Shown here one piece after another: positions 8,193 through 12,264 of a stretch of 12,264 nucleotides of DNA. The DNA is from JAYZDB01 sp036338025. Its GTDB lineage: Bacteria; Planctomycetota; UBA1135; UBA2386. A program made the position numbers and the translations under genes. The stretch spans positions 1 to 12,264 of the forward strand of contig JAYZDB010000029.1 in the NCBI GenBank assembly GCA_036338025.1, read 5' to 3'. Position 1 is the first letter of the stretch; every line of letters starts with the position of its first letter. The notes under the pieces are model-generated. The model worked only from the letters and a program-made list of their open reading frames with translations. It ran no database searches and was not told where the DNA came from.

Positions 8193-9331
8193 CTACCCGT
8201 CCTGCGCATGAACACGAACGCGGCGACCAACAGACTGACAACAAACATCACGCCTGCGGTCACCAAGACCGGCACCCACAAGGTGGTATCTGCTTCGTCA
8301 GGCCCCAGAGCATCGACCTCAGCACGGGAACCGTTCGCAACCGGGGTCGCGTCCTCGACCGGAGCCTCAGAGTACCCCGCCAACAATTCAGCGACCGTGG
8401 GAGTGCTGTCGCGGGCACCGCGGTTGCCCTTGGGTCGCTTGCTGAGGATGCCGCTGATCTCCGACTTCACCACCGGGTTCTCCGGGTCGAAGCCGAGCAA
8501 CTTGGTGGCCTGCTGCTTGACATCGTCATCCCACCGCAGCGGAATCCTGGGACCGCGCATCCACGTCCGGTCGAGTCCGCATTCACAGGACTCGCCGGCG
8601 TTGGCAAGGATGCCGAGCAGAGGATCCTTGCTGATGTCCGCGCCATCGAGAATCGGGCCAATCCGACGACCGCGGCCAAACAACACCCCGACCGACGCGG
8701 TTTCCGGTTGCACTCCGACGCCAAGACTCCACAACAGCACCTGTTCCCGCTGGCATTCCTGTGCGGTCACGGTGAGCAGACTCGGGAGATCTCCAACCGC
8801 CTTCGGCATTGCGTCGAAGCCACGTTCGATGACGGCGAAGGCATCCCGGACGGACTGGGCAGCGCGGCGATTCTCTGCCTCGTCGAGTCCCTCAACCAAC
8901 ACGACAACGCAATAACACCGCAGGACCCGCTCCCGAATTCGAGTGCGGAGTGGTGAGCTGGCGACGGATTCGATGGCCGGCGCGACAACATCATCAAAGG
9001 TGCCCTGAAAACCGATCTTCATGGCCTGACCGTCGGGGTGCACCAGGACCATCGAGGGGAACTCCTGGATCTGCATTTCACGCAGGAGTCGGTGCGCTGG
9101 TAGCTCCTTCTCGGCATCGGGATCGACGAATTCAACTTCGACGTTGACGTCCCTGAGCTGCGCCTTGCACAAGCGTCCCAGCGTCGCCTTGGCGGCAGGT
9201 GATTCCTGGCCCGACACAAAGACATGCAGCTTGTAGGCCGGGTCCCCCAGATCCACGAATCCGACATCACGCACAGTGAATCGACACGGCACAAAGGCCG
9301 TCAGGACGATCAGGATGGACAGGATTTTCAT
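8189..9331 (-). CDS. Membrane-anchored protein with thioredoxin-like region lacking CXXC
   Basis: A 380-residue protein of unrecognised family. Seen: an N-terminal export signal (residues 3-16), a C-terminal membrane helix (about 351-375) followed by Arg-Arg, and a low-complexity linker (about 300-350). Together these place the bulk outside the inner membrane, anchored at its C-terminus. Residues about 33-125 look thioredoxin-like: strand KLHVFVSG, helix, strand VNVEVEFVD, and FPSMVLVHPDG where the cis-proline loop would be, but the CXXC site is replaced by GQESPAAK. Residues about 138-298 form a second region, possibly another thioredoxin-like fold, with Cys139-Tyr-Cys141 and Cys249-Glu-Cys251 in GESCECGLD. 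It overlaps the FtsX permease gene by ATGA, so a role as its periplasmic partner is inferred. No Shine-Dalgarno precedes the start. Without a CXXC, a classical dithiol oxidoreductase is unlikely. Confidence 0.8.
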   Translation of the reverse strand: MKILSILIVLTAFVPCRFTVRDVGFVDLGDPAYKLHVFVSGQESPAAKATLGRLCKAQLRDVNVEVEFVDPDAEKELPAHRLLREMQIQEFPSMVLVHPDGQAMKIGFQGTFDDVVAPAIESVASSPLRTRIRERVLRCYCVVVLVEGLDEAENRRAAQSVRDAFAVIERGFDAMPKAVGDLPSLLTVTAQECQREQVLLWSLGVGVQPETASVGVLFGRGRRIGPILDGADISKDPLLGILANAGESCECGLDRTWMRGPRIPLRWDDDVKQQATKLLGFDPENPVVKSEISGILSKRPKGNRGARDSTPTVAELLAGYSEAPVEDATPVANGSRAEVDALGPDEADTTLWVPVLVTAGVMFVVSLLVAAFVFMRRTGR

Positions 9332-9345
9332 GACACCGGTTGGGT

Positions 9346-9360
9346 GACAAAATCCTAGCA
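9346..9360 (-). promoter_or_regulatory. Weak candidate promoter for the seven-gene run
   Basis: On the minus strand TGC-TAGGAT (9360-9352) resembles an extended -10 box, four of six matching TATAAT. The position 17 bases upstream (TGTCGC) is a poor -35. A start near 9345 would leave a leader of only about 14 bases with no ribosome site. An imperfect inverted repeat (gggtgac at 9342-9348 against gtcgcaccc at 9365-9373) brackets it and could be an operator. Low certainty. Confidence 0.25.
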
Positions 9361-9473
9361 GGGCGTCGCACCCAGCGACATCCCGACCCCCTCACATCGA
9401 ACCACTTGTGGGCTGGAAGAGACAATCGAAGCCCGATCTGCTCGTCAAAGCTGCTGGCAGAATCGATCCGGCA

Positions 9474-9493
9474 GCCGGCGCGGCGAACCCGGC
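9474..9493 (-). terminator. Possible GC hairpin downstream of the sulfatase gene
   Basis: A five-base GC stem (gccgg at 9474-9478 with ccggc at 9489-9493) with a ten-base loop lies about 20 bases after the sulfatase stop. It lacks a T-run, so an intrinsic terminator is doubtful. Apart from this hairpin and the candidate promoter, the 184-base gap (9332-9515) shows no gene or RNA that I can recognise. Confidence 0.15.
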
Positions 9494-9515
9494 GATGGTC
9501 AGGCCGCGCGGAACG

Positions 9516-10949
9516 TCACCGGGCCTTCTCGCGCTGCAGCAAGCCCTGCAATCTGGCGACGACCTCCGGACGTTGTGCCCAGAGGTTGGTGGTCTCAGCA
9601 AGATCTTCTTGCAGGTCGTAGAGTTGCCCCGTCGGACCACCCGGCACCGCCGCGACCGACCGCGGCTTGGTAAACCCACCCGATCCCAGGCGGGTGATCA
9701 GCTTCCATCGCCCATCCCGCACGACTGTGGCGTTTGACTTGAGGATCGTGGGACCACGTGGTGGCATCGCCTTGCCGAGCAGGGCAGGCAGGAAGTCAAC
9801 ACTGTCCCCACCACCACCGACCGGCACGGCGGTCCCGGCGATCGAGGCCAGCGTCGCCATGATGTCCGTAAAACAGATGATCCGATCCGAGATCTCGCCG
9901 GATGGAATACGCCCAGGCCAGCGCACAAAGAACGGCATCCGGTGCCCACCTTCGAAAGCATCAGACTTCATGCCCCGAAGCGGCCCGACACTGCGGTGGC
10001 CGAACTTCTCTACGTCCTTGGGATACCAGACCGGCCCGTTGTCAGAGGTGAACAGTACCAGGGTGTCGCGTGCCATCCCGTGGGAATCCAGTGCAGACAA
10101 GACCTGCCCGACCGTGTCGTCGACCTGCATCACGAAGTCTCCGTACATCGACGCGCGACTCTTGCCGCGGAATTTCGGGGTCGGCAACCACGGAGTATGC
10201 GGAGCCGGCAAGGCGAAGTAGAGGAAGAACGGCTTGCCAGTGTCCGACCGCGCCTGAGCATCGAGGAACTCCAGGGCCTCGGCACACAGGTCCGGCAGGA
10301 CTCGTGCGTGCTCAAATCCGGGGGCGACACCACCCTTGCGCCAGAATGCGCCTTGGATGTCCGTCCAGTGACCCTTGCTGAGGTTCGTCTCACACCGGTC
10401 CGTCGGTGGTGCCACCGGCAAGGCTCCACGGATGTAGTAGTACGGCTGGATGTCCAAGGATGCCGGAATGCCAAAGTAGCTATCGAATCCGCAATCGGTC
10501 GGACCACCGCGGAACGGCCTCGACCAGTCCCGGTCCACATTGCGTTTGCCATCGAACCACAGGTGCCACTTGCCGATCATCCCGGTCGTGTAGCCGGCTC
10601 CACGCAACATCGTCGCCAAGGTCGGGCGACCCTCTTCGATACACCGTCTGTTGAACCGCCCGAGACGGAACGGATAACGACCCGTCAACAAGCCGTAGCG
10701 GGTCGGCGTGCACCAGGACGCTGGCGAATGAGCATCCGTGAAACGCATACCTTCGCCTGCGATGCGGTCGAGTGCCGGGGTCTCGATCTTGGAGTCCGGG
10801 TTGTTGCAGGCAGGATCGCCGTAGCCCATGTCATCGGCGAGGATGATGACAATGTTGGGCGGCTTCGGCGAGAGCCCGGCCGGCATTGCACAGCCCGCGG
10901 CCAGAGTCGCGACAGCAATCAGAACGCAACGACGGTGGATCGGGTTCAT
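9516..10949 (-). CDS. Formylglycine-dependent sulfatase, probable lipoprotein
   Basis: A 477-residue type I sulfatase (alkaline phosphatase superfamily) that would hydrolyse a sulfate ester, substrate unknown. The metal-binding pair is in ADDMGYGD (Asp39-Asp40). The modification motif CTPTRYGLLTG places Cys80 as the residue converted to formylglycine, with Arg84 in C-x-P-x-R. GKWH (Lys127, His129), HTPW (His251), TSDNG (Asp303-Asn304) and GMKSDAFEGGHRMPF (Lys328) complete the site. The N-terminus MNPIHRRCVLIAVATLAAGC has a basic start, a hydrophobic core and the lipobox AAG-Cys20, so it is probably a lipid-anchored envelope protein. It starts nine bases after the racemase stop, so the two genes are probably co-transcribed. 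A formylglycine-generating enzyme must come from elsewhere; none is in the window. Planctomycetes often use such sulfatases on algal or host glycans, but no carbohydrate genes are adjacent. Confidence 0.95.
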   Translation of the reverse strand: MNPIHRRCVLIAVATLAAGCAMPAGLSPKPPNIVIILADDMGYGDPACNNPDSKIETPALDRIAGEGMRFTDAHSPASWCTPTRYGLLTGRYPFRLGRFNRRCIEEGRPTLATMLRGAGYTTGMIGKWHLWFDGKRNVDRDWSRPFRGGPTDCGFDSYFGIPASLDIQPYYYIRGALPVAPPTDRCETNLSKGHWTDIQGAFWRKGGVAPGFEHARVLPDLCAEALEFLDAQARSDTGKPFFLYFALPAPHTPWLPTPKFRGKSRASMYGDFVMQVDDTVGQVLSALDSHGMARDTLVLFTSDNGPVWYPKDVEKFGHRSVGPLRGMKSDAFEGGHRMPFFVRWPGRIPSGEISDRIICFTDIMATLASIAGTAVPVGGGGDSVDFLPALLGKAMPPRGPTILKSNATVVRDGRWKLITRLGSGGFTKPRSVAAVPGGPTGQLYDLQEDLAETTNLWAQRPEVVARLQGLLQREKAR

Positions 10950-10958
10950 GCCAGCAAT

Positions 10959-11975
10959 CTACCGGACCAGGAACCCGTCCTTCAATCGATCGGCCGGATC
11001 CATGACGAACTGATGCATGCCGGTGACGAAGGCAGACCCAGTCACCGACGTCCGGTAACCGGTCACGCCATCGCCCAGATCAACCTCCCCAAGCAGTCTT
11101 CCAACGAAGCGACCATCCGAAATGCCGCTCTCCACCGTCACCGGCACACCTGGTTCGATTTCGCCCTTGGCTCGCATGACCGCCAGGCGGGCTGTCGTCC
11201 CGGTTCCTCCCGGCGAGCGGTCAAACTGTCCGGGGCCGAACACGTGCACGTTCCGAACTGCCGGACCAGCGACTGTCTTGGGCCTGGTCAGGGCCGTGGC
11301 AATGTTGATCTCTCTGGACGCCTTGGTAGCCGGGTCTCGAACCGGCAATTGTTCATTGGCGGCAGCCATCACACGCATCGCCACATCCACAATCTGCCTG
11401 GCGTTCTGATCATGAATCTCGAGCGAGATTGCATCCGCATCGAACCAGACGAAGTCGTTACCCCCATAGGCAACGTCGACTTCCATCGAACCAATGCCCT
11501 CGACTGACAAGGTCTCTCCTAGACAGTGGACATGGCCCGGAACGTTCTCAAACGTGACCTCGAGAGCCTTGCCATCCTCAACCTTGACGAGCGCCGTCAC
11601 CAGTCCGCCAACTGAGTCGTAGACGATCCGGGTCACCGGTTCTTCGACCGCCACCATCCCGAGTTCGACCAGCGCCGTCGACAGGCCAATGGTCGCGTGC
11701 CCACACATGTCCATGTAGCCCGAGTTGTGGAAATAGATGATCCCGATTTCTGCTTCGGGCCGGCTGGGTTGGGTGAGGATGCAGCCGTACATGTCCCGAT
11801 GTCCACGCGGTTCGGCCATCAGAGCCGTCCGCAGATGGTCCGAGTGCGTGCGAAAATGTTCGCGTTTGGCTGCGATCGAATCTCCTGGGAGGTAGCCGAG
11901 TCCGCTGGTGATGATACGCGTCGGCTGGCCCTCGGTGTGGGTATCGACAGTCTGAATGAGCCGGTGGGATTGCAT
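10959..11975 (-). CDS. Proline racemase family protein with Cys-to-Gly active-site change
   Basis: A 338-residue, full-length member of the proline racemase / 4-hydroxyproline epimerase / trans-3-hydroxyproline dehydratase family, with no signal peptide and so cytoplasmic. The opening VDTHTEGQPTR (10-20) and AEPRGH (54-59) are family hallmarks. The first catalytic cysteine is Cys91 in MCGHATIG. The second site reads FDRSPGGTGTTARLA, with Gly256 where racemases and epimerases have Cys; Asp252 is kept. Known: epimerases use two cysteines (or Ser/Cys), and the dehydratases have Thr at the second site. With Gly, two-base epimerisation is unlikely, so a dehydratase-like or one-base reaction is more plausible (inference). 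A 72-base gap (11976-12047) precedes it, with no clear promoter or ribosome site. The sulfatase gene follows nine bases after. Confidence 0.92.
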   Translation of the reverse strand: MQSHRLIQTVDTHTEGQPTRIITSGLGYLPGDSIAAKREHFRTHSDHLRTALMAEPRGHRDMYGCILTQPSRPEAEIGIIYFHNSGYMDMCGHATIGLSTALVELGMVAVEEPVTRIVYDSVGGLVTALVKVEDGKALEVTFENVPGHVHCLGETLSVEGIGSMEVDVAYGGNDFVWFDADAISLEIHDQNARQIVDVAMRVMAAANEQLPVRDPATKASREINIATALTRPKTVAGPAVRNVHVFGPGQFDRSPGGTGTTARLAVMRAKGEIEPGVPVTVESGISDGRFVGRLLGEVDLGDGVTGYRTSVTGSAFVTGMHQFVMDPADRLKDGFLVR

Positions 11976-12047
11976 GGAGCTACGGAACAGGGTCGCTAGC
12001 CAAGGCTCAAAACCTCGGGCGCCGCAAAGTCGATGTCACAGCCTACA

Positions 12048-12264
12048 TCAGTCATGGTGCCACGAACTGGTGTCAAAGCCGTCCGGTGCGTTCTTTTCGA
12101 GTTGTTCGACGATCATCCGCACACGTTGCGCGTTGTTCAGCGGACGCCACCCATGGATCTTGAGGGGACTACCGTAGGTTACGGATCCGCCGTACTCGGG
12201 ATCGTCGAGACCCTCCAACACCTCCTGGAACTTCAGCACCGACAAGTTGAAGTAGTAGTCATCC
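12048..12264 (-). CDS. C-terminal 71 residues of an unrecognised protein (runs off window edge)
   Basis: Seen: the frame is open from the window edge to TGA at 12050-12048, reading DDYYFNLSVLKFQEVLEG at the edge and ending DGFDTSSWHHD. There is no convincing start within it; a TTG at 12245 is in frame but lacks a ribosome site, and the residues before it also look protein-like. The fragment is rich in acidic and aromatic residues, has no membrane segment, and contains a helix-like stretch NNAQRVRMIVEQLEKNAPDG. The family is not recognised. Its 72-base distance from the racemase gene and same strand allow co-transcription. Confidence 0.65.
   Translation of the reverse strand, partial: DDYYFNLSVLKFQEVLEGLDDPEYGGSVTYGSPLKIHGWRPLNNAQRVRMIVEQLEKNAPDGFDTSSWHHD

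Noticed and set aside
7926..8915. 329-codon plus-strand open frame
   Set aside because: It is antisense to the permease and the anchored protein; low-complexity Ser/Arg/Thr-rich translation.
9942..11507. 521-codon plus-strand open frame
   Set aside because: It lies antisense across the sulfatase and racemase genes, both of which have intact catalytic motifs. Its translation shows no recognisable motif; GC-rich codon bias explains it.
1..12264. tRNA, rRNA, CRISPR array, insertion sequence or prophage
   Set aside because: No cloverleaf, rRNA-like stretch, regular repeat-spacer pattern, transposase or phage gene was seen; nearly all of the window is coding.

Overview
All genes in this GC-rich window lie on the minus strand, so transcription runs from high to low coordinates. 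The gene content suggests Planctomycetota: secreted PQQ-type beta-propeller proteins, LamG jellyroll domains, a Cys-type formylglycine sulfatase and a tandem ModA-type binding protein. This assignment rests on family recall, because the window has no phylogenetic marker.

Upstream block (about 12264 to 9516). The window opens inside the C-terminal end of an unrecognised protein. A proline racemase family enzyme follows after 72 bases. Its usual second catalytic cysteine is replaced by glycine. Nine bases later comes a probable lipoprotein sulfatase.

A 184-base gap (9332-9515) follows. It holds a weak candidate promoter and no gene.

Downstream block (9331 to 1). Seven genes form a tightly packed run. 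In order they are: a membrane-anchored protein with a thioredoxin-like region but no CXXC; an FtsX/MacB-type permease; a LolD/MacB-type ATPase; a secreted propeller protein with an inserted coiled coil; a 1088-residue secreted protein (LamG-LamG-FN3-like-methyltransferase-like-propeller); a tandem ModA-like binding protein; and the start of a ModB-like permease. Four junctions are ATGA overlaps, one is a TGATG overlap and one is a 10-base gap, so they are almost certainly co-transcribed and translationally coupled.

Taken together, the downstream block looks like a cell-envelope system with two ABC transporter modules: a complete MacB/Lol-like pair and an anion-uptake type importer that runs off the edge. 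Two secreted propeller proteins sit between them. CXC cysteine pairs recur in three of its extracytoplasmic proteins, which hints at metal handling or disulfide chemistry. The substrate and purpose cannot be read from the sequence. This operon is the best candidate here for an undescribed system.
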